This document shows positions 43,330 through 51,903 of a stretch of 64,000 nt of DNA, piece after piece; the first letter of the stretch is position 1, and every line of letters starts with the position of its first letter. The notes under the pieces were generated by a model. The model saw nothing but the letters and a program-made list of their open reading frames with translations. It was not told where the DNA came from and searched no databases. The stretch comes from Pseudomonas sp. SJZ074 (GTDB lineage: Bacteria; Pseudomonadota; Gammaproteobacteria; Pseudomonadales; Pseudomonadaceae). The position numbers and the translations under genes were made by a program. Location of the stretch: positions 48,714 to 112,713 of the forward strand of contig NZ_VIUE01000022.1 of assembly GCF_007828215.1 (NCBI RefSeq). Reading direction: 5' to 3'.

Positions 43330-43875
43330 ATGCAAGCACAAATGCCCCGTGGAGGCGATGCGAAGGTCCAGGCCAAGCTACGCAAGCTGATGGCCCTCGC
43401 AGAGCGTGGCGAAGGCGGCGAGAAGGATAATGCGCAACGCATGCTGGATAACTTGTTAGCGCGTCACGGTTTAACCCTTGATGATTTAAACGAAGAGTGC
43501 CGAGAAATCCGTTGGTTTCCGATTGTGAATCGGTACGACCGAAAGCTTGCGGCGCAGATCATGTCCAAGGTCTGCGATACATGCACTCCCAGCCTGTATA
43601 CCAGCAAGAGCCGACCAAAAAAGGTCGGTGTGGAAGTTACACCGGCTGAGGCAATTGAGTTCGAGCTTCACTTCGACACGTTGAGGAGTGCGCTGGCCGC
43701 GCACTTCGACGAGGCCTTCTCCGCATTTGTACAGGCCAATCGATTATTTCCCGCCACCCCATCAGGCAGTAGGGACATGGAGCTGAGCGAAAGCGATATG
43801 CGGGTCGTCGCCATGGCTTCAGCGATAAAACCAACATCCGTCCGCCCCCGTCTTGAACGAAAGGGGAACGTATGA
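43330..43875 (+). CDS. DUF2786 protein
   Basis: 181 residues. The N-terminus (KVQAKLRKLMALAERGEGGE ... NAQRMLDNLLARHGL) is the DUF2786 helical domain found in phage and plasmid proteins. The C-terminal region RPRLERKGNV suggests basic DNA contact, but the role is unknown. It uses the hairpin-3 leader. Confidence 0.8.
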   Translation: MQAQMPRGGDAKVQAKLRKLMALAERGEGGEKDNAQRMLDNLLARHGLTLDDLNEECREIRWFPIVNRYDRKLAAQIMSKVCDTCTPSLYTSKSRPKKVGVEVTPAEAIEFELHFDTLRSALAAHFDEAFSAFVQANRLFPATPSGSRDMELSESDMRVVAMASAIKPTSVRPRLERKGNV

Positions 43876-44123
43876 CAGCCCTACTGCTTTTGTACTTATG
43901 CAGCGACGCGACACGTACTGACTGCCAGGTTTTGCCTGCCCAAAGCTGGCACGGGCCGGATGCCTATGAGCAATGCATTGGCGCATTACCAAGGCTCACC
44001 CAGGCACTGAGCGCAACAAATCGGAATAGGCACAGGTTTATTTGCGAAATTCAGGCGGACGATGCGCAACCTGCAGGACGCACCGCCCGGCCGACGCTCA
44101 TTAATCAACCGTTTCGGATGTGA
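43872..44123 (+). CDS. Small unknown protein
   Basis: 83 residues beginning MTALLLLYLCSDATRTDCQV, ATGA-coupled to DUF2786 and overlapping the next frame. The short hydrophobic start is too short for a clear signal peptide. No family recognised. Confidence 0.6.
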   Translation: MTALLLLYLCSDATRTDCQVLPAQSWHGPDAYEQCIGALPRLTQALSATNRNRHRFICEIQADDAQPAGRTARPTLINQPFRM

Positions 44124-44131
44124 GGGACATC

Positions 44132-44407
44132 ATGAACACAGCCTTTATCCTGATGGCCCAGTACGACGGCCAGGCGATTATCTCGCTGGAACGGGTTTGC
44201 CGGGACTACTTCACGCACCTGACGCCTGACATGTTTCAACGCAAGGTGATGAACGGGCAGATCAAGATCCCCATCACCCGTCTGGAACGCAGCCAGAAGT
44301 CGGCCAAGGGGATCCATATCACCGACTTGGCTGCTTATCTCGATCTACAGCGGGCAGCCGCGGTTAAAGAGAACAGCCAGCTCAACGGGTTAAAACACGC
44401 CTTTTAA
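44132..44407 (+). CDS. PrtN-like pyocin/prophage activator
   Basis: 91 residues beginning MNTAFILMAQYDGQAIISLE, with VCRDYFTHLTPDMFQRKVMN and KIPITRLERSQKSAKGIHIT, the PrtN family pattern. PrtN of P. aeruginosa turns on pyocin genes after SOS. The GAGGGA site supports 44132 as the start. Its 3' end overlaps the integrase gene on the other strand by 26 bases, so the two compete transcriptionally. Confidence 0.88.
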   Translation: MNTAFILMAQYDGQAIISLERVCRDYFTHLTPDMFQRKVMNGQIKIPITRLERSQKSAKGIHITDLAAYLDLQRAAAVKENSQLNGLKHAF

Positions 44408-45533
44408 GCCACTTCATTGATGCGGCGCCCAGTTGGACGGGCGCCCTCAATATCTCTTCGTACCATTCCCACTTCACATATCGATCACCCTTGCCACGCA
44501 GATGGGTGTAGCGCCTCAGCGAATTCCAATCCCGATGTCCTGAAACGCTTGCCACCCGGGGGATATCCCAGTCCATTTCGAACAGACGGCTTACCCCTTC
44601 GTGCCGAAGGTCATGGAAGTGCAGATCCTTGATTTCCAGGAATTTGCAGGCCTTCGCCCAGGAGGTGGAGATTGATTCAGGGCTGTAGGGGAAGATATCT
44701 TCGCCGGCGCGGGGCATGGTCTGGAGGATCTTCCAGGCCTCGTCGGGCAGGTAGCACCACACGTCGTTTCCGATCTTCTGGCCTGGGTTCTTCATGTCGC
44801 GTACCAGCACCCGCTGGCCGCGCTCGTCGAGATCGTCCCAGCGAATCCGGGTGATTTCGTCGAGACGGCGTGTCGAGAACAGGGCGAAGCCCACCACTTT
44901 CATCATGTTGATGATGCTTCGACGCCGGGCCTGCATGTCCTGGTAATGCTTCATGAGCTTGTCCAGCTCGTCCAGCGTAGGGCGCCGGTCACGCTCGCGA
45001 CTTTTCAGGTTGTAGCCGAGCTTGCGCAGTACGCGCCGTGCGCCACCCATCGCCATCGGGTCAAGCTGGTATCCCCATGCGTCCTTGCCGATGGAAAGCA
45101 CAGCGCCGAGGTGCGCCAGGTCGTTGCCAGCGGTCTGCGCCTGGACGCCCCCACCTTCGGGGCTCATCCGCCATAGCGCGTAATCGACCAGGCATTGGGT
45201 ATTGATCTGGGTATCGGCCAGCTTGCCCAGGTACGTTTCGCCGACGGCCGTAAGGGTTGCGCGTTTGGTTTTGCCCAGCGGCCGGGCTTTCTCAACCTCG
45301 ATCAGGTACTGGTCAATCATTTCTTTGAGCGTGGCGCTTTTGCGGTTCGCCCGCTCAATCGCACCAGGTTCATCCAGTTCGGACTCACGTTTGCGCGCCC
45401 AAGCTTGCGCCGCCTGTTTCCGGGCGAAGGTCTGGCTCTCTTGGTAGACTGTCACCTTGTCGCGGTTGATGCGGATCTGAGCTGTGTAGCTGATGGTGCC
45501 GTCGGCCTTTTTGCGTGATCTGATCGTTGCCAT
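44382..45533 (-). CDS. int: Tyrosine integrase of the dusA-targeting family
   Basis: 383 residues. N-terminal arm-binding domain (MATIRSRKKADGTISYTAQI), core-binding region to about 180, catalytic residues Arg223 (FSTRRLDEITRIRW), Lys249, His307-xx-Arg310 (HDLRHEGVSRLF), His333 (SVSGHRDWNSL) and Tyr342 (RYTHLRG). Full set, so probably active. It recombines attP with the dusA core. A near copy of its N-terminus remains at 7876-8039. Confidence 0.95.
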   Translation of the reverse strand: MATIRSRKKADGTISYTAQIRINRDKVTVYQESQTFARKQAAQAWARKRESELDEPGAIERANRKSATLKEMIDQYLIEVEKARPLGKTKRATLTAVGETYLGKLADTQINTQCLVDYALWRMSPEGGGVQAQTAGNDLAHLGAVLSIGKDAWGYQLDPMAMGGARRVLRKLGYNLKSRERDRRPTLDELDKLMKHYQDMQARRRSIINMMKVVGFALFSTRRLDEITRIRWDDLDERGQRVLVRDMKNPGQKIGNDVWCYLPDEAWKILQTMPRAGEDIFPYSPESISTSWAKACKFLEIKDLHFHDLRHEGVSRLFEMDWDIPRVASVSGHRDWNSLRRYTHLRGKGDRYVKWEWYEEILRAPVQLGAASMKWLKRRVLTR

Positions 45534-45555
45534 GAGAATTGGTACACGTTCTGAT

Positions 45556-45580
45556 TCGGTTGGTACATTGTACCAACCGA
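45556..45580. promoter_or_regulatory. 25-base palindrome between int and dusA
   Basis: Two perfect 12-base arms (TCGGTTGGTACA and its complement TGTACCAACCGA) around one T. It lies 23 bases before the int start. Either an int operator, a recombinase arm site or a control site for dusA restart. Confidence 0.6.
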
Positions 45581-45625
45581 TTGGTAAAAACGCCCCAAAA
45601 CCCCCGAAAATCGGTACAGAACACG

Positions 45626-46645
45626 TTGAATAATTCCACTGTTAAAACAGGCTCAAAGCTAGAGAATACGCGGCCTGAGCCGTCTCGGCGCTTCAGTGTG
45701 GCCCCCATGATGGATTGGACGGATGCTCATTGCCGCTTTTTCCTGCGCATCCTCTCCAAAAACGCCCTCCTCTACACCGAAATGGTCACCACCGGCGCCC
45801 TGCTCAACGGCGACCATGAGCGCTTCCTGCGCCACCACGAAACCGAACATCCCCTGGCGCTCCAGTTGGGCGGCAGTGTCCCGGCGGATCTGGCCGCCTG
45901 CGCGAAGATGGCGCAGGAGCATGGCTACGATGAGGTCAATCTCAATGTCGGCTGCCCAAGCGATCGGGTGCAGAACAACATGATCGGCGCATGCCTGATG
46001 GGGCATCCGGGGTTGGTGGCCGATTGTGTGAAGGCGATGCGTGATGCGGTGTCGATCCCGGTGACGGTCAAGCATCGGATCGGGATCAACGGGCGGGACA
46101 GCTATGAGCAGCTGTGTGAGTTCGTTGGCACGGTGCGCGAGGCCGGTTGCACGAGTTTTACCGTGCATGCGCGGATCGCGATCCTGGAGGGGCTGTCGCC
46201 GAAGGAGAACCGCGACATCCCACCCTTGCGGTATGACGTGGTGGCGCGGTTGAAGGCAGATTTCCCGGAGCTGGAAATCGTGCTCAACGGCGGGATCAAG
46301 ACGCTCGAGGCGTGCCATGAGCATCTGCGGACCTTCGACGGTGTAATGCTGGGGCGCGAGGCGTACCATAACCCCTATCTGCTGGCCGAGGTGGATCAGC
46401 AGCTGTTCGGCAGCACCGCGCCGGTCATCAGCCGGGCCGAGGCGCTGGCGCAGTTGCGGCCCTATATCGCCAATCACCTGGCCGCTGGCGGGGCGATGCA
46501 TCATATTACCCGTCATGTGTTGGGCCTGGGCACTGGTTTTCCAGGGGCGCGACGGTTTCGGCAACTGTTGTCGGTGGATATCCACAAGAGCAAGGATCCG
46601 TTGGCACTGCTGGATCAGGCGGCGGGGTTGCTGGAAGGGCGCTGA
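45626..46645 (+). CDS. dusA: tRNA-dihydrouridine synthase A, 5' end rebuilt by prophage
   Basis: 339 residues. Makes dihydrouridine in the tRNA D loop with FMN. Core motifs: RRFSVAPMMDWTDAHCRFFL, NVGCPSDRVQ (catalytic Cys) and GVMLGREAYHNPYLL. All codons before about 45682 are phage DNA. I chose TTG 45626 because the homologous DNA in front of the 8132 dusA fragment keeps the same in-frame TTG. The track start at 45539 would add phage residues with no family match. Confidence 0.92.
   Translation: MNNSTVKTGSKLENTRPEPSRRFSVAPMMDWTDAHCRFFLRILSKNALLYTEMVTTGALLNGDHERFLRHHETEHPLALQLGGSVPADLAACAKMAQEHGYDEVNLNVGCPSDRVQNNMIGACLMGHPGLVADCVKAMRDAVSIPVTVKHRIGINGRDSYEQLCEFVGTVREAGCTSFTVHARIAILEGLSPKENRDIPPLRYDVVARLKADFPELEIVLNGGIKTLEACHEHLRTFDGVMLGREAYHNPYLLAEVDQQLFGSTAPVISRAEALAQLRPYIANHLAAGGAMHHITRHVLGLGTGFPGARRFRQLLSVDIHKSKDPLALLDQAAGLLEGR
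45682..45719 (+). repeat. attR: dusA core, right end of prophage
   Basis: Direct repeat of 8188-8225 (36 of 38 identical). It is in frame within dusA and joins phage-supplied codons to the native gene. Confidence 0.85.
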
Positions 46646-46823
46646 CGGTCATTTGGGTTGAACCTGCGCGAGGTTTTGGCATCGTATCTACCGGTACCTG
46701 CCCCGCCCTTTCAAACAGCCGTTTTCAGGTTGTTGCCACCGGGGCCATTGATCCCCGCAGACGCCCTTGAGTGGCCGCCGGCCCTCGGGTAATGTCAACA
46801 GACCCATAGGACAGAGCACGCTC

Positions 46824-47750
46824 ATGACTTCCAAGCTGGAACAACTCAAGCAATTCACCACCGTCGTAGCCGACACCGGCGACTTCGAAGCCATTGCCCG
46901 CATCAAGCCGGTCGATGCCACCACCAACCCTTCCCTGCTGCTGAAGGCCTCGGCGATGCACGGCTATGCCGAGCTGTTGAACGCCTGCGTGGCGGACTGC
47001 AAGGGTGATGTGGGCCTGGCCAGCGACCGTTTCGGCGTGGCAGTCGGGCAAGAGATCCTGAAGGTGATTCCAGGGCGCATCTCCACCGAAGTGGATGCGC
47101 GCCTGTCGTTCGACACCGACGCCATGTTGAAGCGTGCCCATCGTCTGGTCGAACTATACGACAAGGCCGGCATCGGCCGTGATCGTGTGCTGATCAAGAT
47201 CGCTTCGACCTGGGAAGGCATTCGCGCCGCAGAGCAGCTGGAGCGTGAGGGCATCCAATGCAACCTGACCCTGCTGTTCTCCTTCGCCCAGGCCGCGGCC
47301 TGTGCCGACGCCGGGGTGTTCCTGATTTCGCCGTTCGTGGGACGTATCTACGACTGGTACAAGAAGGTCAACGGCAACGACTACACCGGTGCCGATGATC
47401 CAGGCGTCCAGTCGGTGACACGCATCTACAACTATTACAAGGCCAATGACTACAAGACCGTGGTCATGGGCGCCAGCTTCCGTAACCTCAATCAGATCGA
47501 GCAACTGGCCGGTTGCGACCGCTTGACAGTCAGCCCGGAACTGCTGGAAAAACTCGCCGCCGACGAAGGCAAGCTGGAACGCAAGCTGGCACCGGGGCAA
47601 ACCGGTGAAGCGCGCTTGAGCCTCAATGAAGCGCAGTTCCGCTGGTTGTCCAACGAGGACGCCATGGCAACCGAGAAGCTGGCGGAAGGTATTCGTCAGT
47701 TCGCCCGGGACCAGGAGAAGCTCGAGGCGTTGCTGCAAGCCAAGCTGTGA
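46824..47750 (+). CDS. tal: Transaldolase, class I
   Basis: 308 residues from MTSKLEQLKQFTTVVADTGD. Moves a dihydroxyacetone unit between sugar phosphates in the pentose phosphate pathway. Schiff-base lysine is in VLIKIASTWEG (Lys125); the DATTNPSLLLKA and SPFVGRIYDWYKK motifs are intact. The start at 46824 follows GAGCACGCTC; the frame upstream is not conserved. It ends before a strong terminator. Confidence 0.97.
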   Translation: MTSKLEQLKQFTTVVADTGDFEAIARIKPVDATTNPSLLLKASAMHGYAELLNACVADCKGDVGLASDRFGVAVGQEILKVIPGRISTEVDARLSFDTDAMLKRAHRLVELYDKAGIGRDRVLIKIASTWEGIRAAEQLEREGIQCNLTLLFSFAQAAACADAGVFLISPFVGRIYDWYKKVNGNDYTGADDPGVQSVTRIYNYYKANDYKTVVMGASFRNLNQIEQLAGCDRLTVSPELLEKLAADEGKLERKLAPGQTGEARLSLNEAQFRWLSNEDAMATEKLAEGIRQFARDQEKLEALLQAKL

Positions 47751-47764
47751 GATGAAACACCAGC

Positions 47765-47810
47765 AAACAAAAAGGGGCGAACCTGATGGGTTCGCCCCTT
47801 TTTGTTTTTG
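47765..47810 (+). terminator. Rho-independent terminator after tal
   Basis: AAGGGGCGAACC-tgat-GGTTCGCCCCTT stem followed by a U-rich tract (TTTTTGTTTTTG); A-rich on the other side, so it can also act for the opposing STAS gene. Confidence 0.92.
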
Positions 47811-47828
47811 TGGGAACGAGGGACTGAG

Positions 47829-48317
47829 TCAGCCTCCGGGCCGCTCCAGCGCGTTCACCAGGTCGTGGAACGCTTCACGATTGGATTCGTTCAGCCCCAT
47901 GAGGATCTTGTGGGCTTCGAGCACCTTGATCCGCACTTCTTCCTCGGACTGATCCTGGTCAGGCAGGTCGTCCAGGCACTCAGGGCACGGCACCGGGTCG
48001 CCCACGATGTTGAACACCTGGTCGAACCCCATCGATTGCAGCAGACGGGTAATGTCGTTATGGGTGGTGACGACGGTGGGCAGCAGGCCGACCTTCTGTC
48101 GCGACAGGATCGACAGCTTGGCCAGCAGGCCAAGGGTGGTGCTGTCGATGCTGCGGGTTTCGGTCAGGTCGATCACGATGGCGCTGAAATTCAGCGCGGT
48201 GAAGATCCGCTCAATAGTCGCATCCAGCGCCGAACACAGCGTCAGGCGCACTTCACCGACAAACTTCAGGACAAATGTGCCGTCCTGCTCGGCGAACTGG
48301 ATTCTACCAGTACTCAT
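47829..48317 (-). CDS. STAS-domain anti-anti-sigma factor (partner of RssB)
   Basis: 162 residues beginning MSTGRIQFAEQDGTFVLKFV. STAS fold with the phospho-acceptor serine in IDLTETRSIDSTTLGLLAKL. In Pseudomonas this gene follows the rssB-type phosphatase and is its substrate, acting on RpoS control. It overlaps rssB by ATGA. A TTG-ATG pair at the start leaves one residue uncertain. Confidence 0.9.
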   Translation of the reverse strand: MSTGRIQFAEQDGTFVLKFVGEVRLTLCSALDATIERIFTALNFSAIVIDLTETRSIDSTTLGLLAKLSILSRQKVGLLPTVVTTHNDITRLLQSMGFDQVFNIVGDPVPCPECLDDLPDQDQSEEEVRIKVLEAHKILMGLNESNREAFHDLVNALERPGG

Positions 48318-49498
48318 CAAAGGTTCCTGCTCAACACTAACAGGGCGATATCATCCGGCATCTCCCCTAGCGTGGCTAATCCAAACACTTGGCGCAAGCC
48401 TTCCAGGCTGCCGCCCGCTGCACTCACCCGCTCAGGCAAGGCCGCTTCTTTCTCTTTGAGTGTAGGCTCTGGCAAAAGATCCAGAATGCCATCAGACATC
48501 AGCGTCAAACTGAATACCGGCGGCAATTCCAGCACGTGGTCTTCGTAGGTCGCCTCGTTGAACAGGCCCACCGGCAAACCACGCCCTTCCAGATACCGAA
48601 CACTGTCTGGCGTATACAACACAGGCAACGGCAGATGACCGCCGATGCTATAGGTCAACAAGCCCGTCTCTTCGTCGATGACTCCACCGACCATGGTGAC
48701 GTGTTTACCCAGCTTACAACTGATCAGGCCGCGGTTGATATGCCCCAGAACCTCGGAAGGCTTGAACTCCGGCAGCGTGCCGTTGCGCTTGGACTCGAAC
48801 AGCAGCCGCGTGGTCATGAACTTCAGCAGCACCGTGACGAAAGCCGACGAGGCACCATGGCCGGAGACATCCGCCAGGTAGAACGCCACGCGTCGCTCGT
48901 CGACCCGGAAATAGTCGACGAAATCCCCCGACAGATACAACGAAGGGATGATCTGGTGGGCAAAACGGAAATCGTCGACGGCCCAGGGGCTGACCGGCAG
49001 CATGTTCATCTGCACCTGGCGCCCGGCGTTCTGATCTTCCTGCAACAGGTTGAGGCTGGCTTCCAGCTCGCGGTTGGCGGTTTCCAGTTTTTCCCGATAG
49101 CGCTGGTTCTCCACCAACAGCCGTGAACGGTCCAGGGCCCGGCGCACCGAGTGCTCGAGCACCGCCAGGTCTTCGAGGGGTTTGATCAGGTAATCCGCCG
49201 CGCCCAGGCGCAACGCCTCGACCGCGTCATTCATCACGCCGGCACCCGACACCACGATGACCGGAGTCTGCGAGGAAATCTCGGTAACCTGGCGAATGAG
49301 CTCCAGTCCGCCCATCTGCGGCATGCGCAGGTCGCAGATGACCAGGTCGGGCTTGTCTTGCTCGAATACCTGAAGACCCTGTTGGCCGTTGCTGGCCTGC
49401 AGGACGCTGAAACCACTGTCTTCCAAGTAGGCTGCGAGACTGGCTCGCACCACTTCGTCATCATCGATTATCAGCAGCGTGGCACTGGTTTTTGGCAT
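48317..49498 (-). CDS. rssB: RssB-type response regulator with PP2C phosphatase output
   Basis: 393 residues from MPKTSATLLIIDDDEVVRAS. Receiver domain 1-125 with phospho-acceptor Asp56 (LVICDLRMP) and Lys in LIKPLEDL, a coiled linker, and a PPM/SpoIIE-type phosphatase (LSGDFVDYFRVDER, FYLADVSGHGASSAFV, LMSDGILDLLPEP). It probably dephosphorylates the STAS protein encoded next and thereby acts on sigma S activity. The start at 49498 is the conserved one; upstream codons are not. Confidence 0.94.
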   Translation of the reverse strand: MPKTSATLLIIDDDEVVRASLAAYLEDSGFSVLQASNGQQGLQVFEQDKPDLVICDLRMPQMGGLELIRQVTEISSQTPVIVVSGAGVMNDAVEALRLGAADYLIKPLEDLAVLEHSVRRALDRSRLLVENQRYREKLETANRELEASLNLLQEDQNAGRQVQMNMLPVSPWAVDDFRFAHQIIPSLYLSGDFVDYFRVDERRVAFYLADVSGHGASSAFVTVLLKFMTTRLLFESKRNGTLPEFKPSEVLGHINRGLISCKLGKHVTMVGGVIDEETGLLTYSIGGHLPLPVLYTPDSVRYLEGRGLPVGLFNEATYEDHVLELPPVFSLTLMSDGILDLLPEPTLKEKEAALPERVSAAGGSLEGLRQVFGLATLGEMPDDIALLVLSRNL

Positions 49499-49797
49499 GT
49501 GGGCAAACGGCGCCAGAATTAGGTTGGCGTAGCCGGCTTGGCCATCCGGCCTCGCACGCACTACTGGATTCGCTTTCTAGCCTCTCTGTCGTACCGGCTT
49601 CAGGCCTTTGCCCTACACACGATTACATCAGAGGTGCCCTTCTAAGGCGCAGACGGTACTCCCATCCGCGGGGCGTTTCAAGCTCATGCGGATAGCCGCT
49701 TGCCGTCTTTATTTGTCAAAGTACAGAGAGTTATAAGAACCGAGCGGAGCGTAACTCAATGGAAGGTCAAATGTGCCTGACACGGCGCAAAAACACA
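49499..49797. other. Intergenic region between rssB and mlaA
   Basis: No gene visible. It should hold the rssB promoter; no clear boxes or repeats were found. Confidence 0.5.
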
Positions 49798-49822
49798 GAA
49801 GGCGGCCATGAGGACCGCCTTC
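49798..49822 (-). terminator. Hairpin after mlaA
   Basis: GAAGGCGG-N9-CCGCCTTC, just beyond the mlaA stop, followed in the mlaA direction by TGTGTTTTTGCGCC. Likely terminator. Confidence 0.75.
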
Positions 49823-49841
49823 CGATGAGTTTTGGATCGAA

Positions 49842-50531
49842 TCAGAAATCGTCTTCGACCTGGCCGTCCTTGACCTTGAACTCGCGGTTCTGCAGGTAGG
49901 CATTGCGGATGAACACGTACTTGTCGCCGCTCACCAATTTTTCGGCCGATAAGAGGCTGGCGCGGGTATCGACGACGTTCAGGCCGAAGATCGAGTTACG
50001 TACCGATACGTCGTCGATATAGGGATAAGGCGTGGTGTAGTTGTCGACCAACTTGGCCGGCGCATCCCGCAGCGTGCTTGGCCCCAGCAACGGCAGCATC
50101 ACGTAAGGGCCGCTGCCCACGCCCCAGTAGCCAAGGGTCTGGCCGAAATCTTCATCGCTACGCTGCAGGCCCATCTTGGTGCCGACATCGAAGAAGCCCA
50201 GCAAGCCGAACGTGGTGTTGAAAATCAAGCGGGCCGTGTCGACCCCGGCAGCGGCCGGCTTGGCCTGCAACAGGTCGTTGGCCAGGTTACCCACGTCGCC
50301 GATATTACGGAACATGTTGTGGATGCCGTCTTCAAGGAACTGCGGCGTCACGTATTGATAACCCTGGGCCAGCGGCTTGAGCGCGTAGGTGTCAACGGTA
50401 TCGTTGAAGGTGAAGATCGGACGGTTGATGCTTTCCCATGGATCTTCTTCCGTCGCGGCCTGAGTGGCGAACGGCACCAGCAGCACACTGGCGGAAAGAA
50501 ACAGCTGAGCTAGGCGATGGCTCCAGCGCAT
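49842..50531 (-). CDS. mlaA: MlaA/VacJ outer-membrane lipid asymmetry protein
   Basis: 229 residues with an AAGGAG site before the ATG. Signal peptide ends ATQA|ATEED; no lipobox Cys, unlike E. coli MlaA. VacJ blocks include DPWESINRPIFTFNDTVD and GYWGVGSGPYVMLPLLGPST. It removes phospholipid from the outer leaflet and passes it to MlaC. Confidence 0.94.
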   Translation of the reverse strand: MRWSHRLAQLFLSASVLLVPFATQAATEEDPWESINRPIFTFNDTVDTYALKPLAQGYQYVTPQFLEDGIHNMFRNIGDVGNLANDLLQAKPAAAGVDTARLIFNTTFGLLGFFDVGTKMGLQRSDEDFGQTLGYWGVGSGPYVMLPLLGPSTLRDAPAKLVDNYTTPYPYIDDVSVRNSIFGLNVVDTRASLLSAEKLVSGDKYVFIRNAYLQNREFKVKDGQVEDDF

Positions 50532-50733
50532 AAGGGAAAACTCCTTGGTTTATTCGGGCAAGGGCGCCGAGCCCAGGCGGTAGATGGCGGGTAGTATAAG
50601 GTGGAAAGCGCCGAGAGGCAGCATGGAAAAGAAGCTGCCCGTAGGACATTTCCACAACCCACCCCTTTCATTTCTCTGTCACCAGCCTGTCATTGAAACA
50701 CGTTAGGCTCGGCTTATTTCAAGGATGATTCCA

Positions 50734-51354
50734 ATGCCCCGCGCCGAAGCCCTGCCCCTCCCCGCTTCCAGCCTCACCGCCGTACTGTTTGGCCTCAGCG
50801 GATGCCTGGTGGATTTCGGGGCGCGGGTTCGCCACCCGGGAACAACACCCGCCGATCACGCACAACCGACACCCGGCGCCCTCGAAAGCCTGCGGCATCT
50901 GCAACTTCAGGAAATCCCCTGCGCCTGGCTCGATGAACTGCCACCCGCCATCAGTCATGGCCTGGCCGCGTCGTTGCCGGCATGGATCAAATCTCCGCAA
51001 CTTCCTGCAACAAATAATCCATGGCCAGCCCCTCATGCCTGTTGGCAGGCACTGATGGCGCTGAACGTCCAGCAACTGGACGGGTGCGTCTTGGTCAGTG
51101 GCGAACCCCGTCTGCTGCAGTCAGGGCTCAACGCCGGCCTGTGGACCATCGGGCTGGCCTCCTGCGGCTCGCTGTGTGGCCTGACACCCAGCGAATGGCA
51201 AGCCCTGAGCCAACAGCAGCGGGAAATGAGTCGCGCCAAGGCCACGGTGCAGCTGTTCGGCCTGGGGGTGCATTCGGTCATCGATCATCTGGGCGAACTG
51301 GATACCTGCCTGGCGGATATCAGCCTGCGTCGGCTCAAGGGCGAGAAGCCCTGA
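50734..51354 (+). CDS. HAD-like (phosphonatase-related) protein with degenerate nucleophile
   Basis: 206 residues beginning MPRAEALPLPASSLTAVLFG. It resembles the phosphonoacetaldehyde hydrolase-like group by LFGLSGCLVDFGARV, where active enzymes have a DxxGTxxDFG motif. The first Asp of motif I is Gly here and Thr is Cys, so phosphatase action is unlikely. The start at 50734 has AAGG at good distance; ATG 50725 is too close. Confidence 0.75.
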   Translation: MPRAEALPLPASSLTAVLFGLSGCLVDFGARVRHPGTTPADHAQPTPGALESLRHLQLQEIPCAWLDELPPAISHGLAASLPAWIKSPQLPATNNPWPAPHACWQALMALNVQQLDGCVLVSGEPRLLQSGLNAGLWTIGLASCGSLCGLTPSEWQALSQQQREMSRAKATVQLFGLGVHSVIDHLGELDTCLADISLRRLKGEKP

Positions 51355-51465
51355 CCGGGATCATGCAGGGAACGTGAGGGTGGATTACTCTTAGGGCAAG
51401 CCATGGACTTTTGACGCACTGCCGCGGTCCATGGCTGTGCTTATCAAATATGGGAGTCAATGCCA

Positions 51466-51729
51466 ATGACGCGCCTCGAACTGCAAGAACGCCTCGTTGC
51501 CCTGCGCGAGCAATTGGACCAGAAGCCGCCCTTGTCCGGGCCGGAGCGCGAAAACCTGCAACAACTGATGGTTCGGATCGAAGCCGAAATCCAGCTGGAA
51601 AACGCCCTCCAGGACACCAACCTGGTGGATGGAGTTAAGCTGGCCGTGGAACGCTTCGAAGTCAGCCACCCGGCCGTTGCAGGGACGTTGCGCAACATCA
51701 TGCTGACGCTGGGCAACATGGGGATCTGA
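51466..51729 (+). CDS. DUF4404 family protein
   Basis: 87 residues beginning MTRLELQERLVALREQLDQK. Helical, ends IMLTLGNMGI, as in DUF4404 proteins of Pseudomonas. The start at 51466 has GGGAG nine bases upstream. Function unknown. Confidence 0.82.
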   Translation: MTRLELQERLVALREQLDQKPPLSGPERENLQQLMVRIEAEIQLENALQDTNLVDGVKLAVERFEVSHPAVAGTLRNIMLTLGNMGI

Positions 51730-51748
51730 TTGACAGATGCGATTTCCT

Positions 51749-51836
51749 GTGGGAGCGGGCTTGCTCGCGAAAGCGCTGGATCAGCAACCTTAGCGTTGCC
51801 TGACACACTGCATTCGCGAGCAAGCCCGCTCCCACA
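51749..51836. repeat. REP pair (REPIN)
   Basis: TGTGGGAGCGGGCTTGCTCG and its inverted copy, 41 bases apart. Typical Pseudomonas REP doublet between genes; can fold to a long hairpin and end transcripts of the DUF4404 gene. Confidence 0.88.
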
Positions 51837-51903
51837 ATAGTTCCGGGAAGGCCATGAAAATCATGTGCAGCCCAGATCCCACAGGACTGCCCAAACTGGG
51901 TAT

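Noticed and set aside
45539..45625. ATG 45539 as dusA start
   Set aside because: The added residues have no family match and there is no ribosome site; the conserved TTG at 45626 fits better, though the true start is not proven.
51749..51836. REP pair as a new mobile element
   Set aside because: It is the common Pseudomonas REP doublet, present again at 62466-62555.
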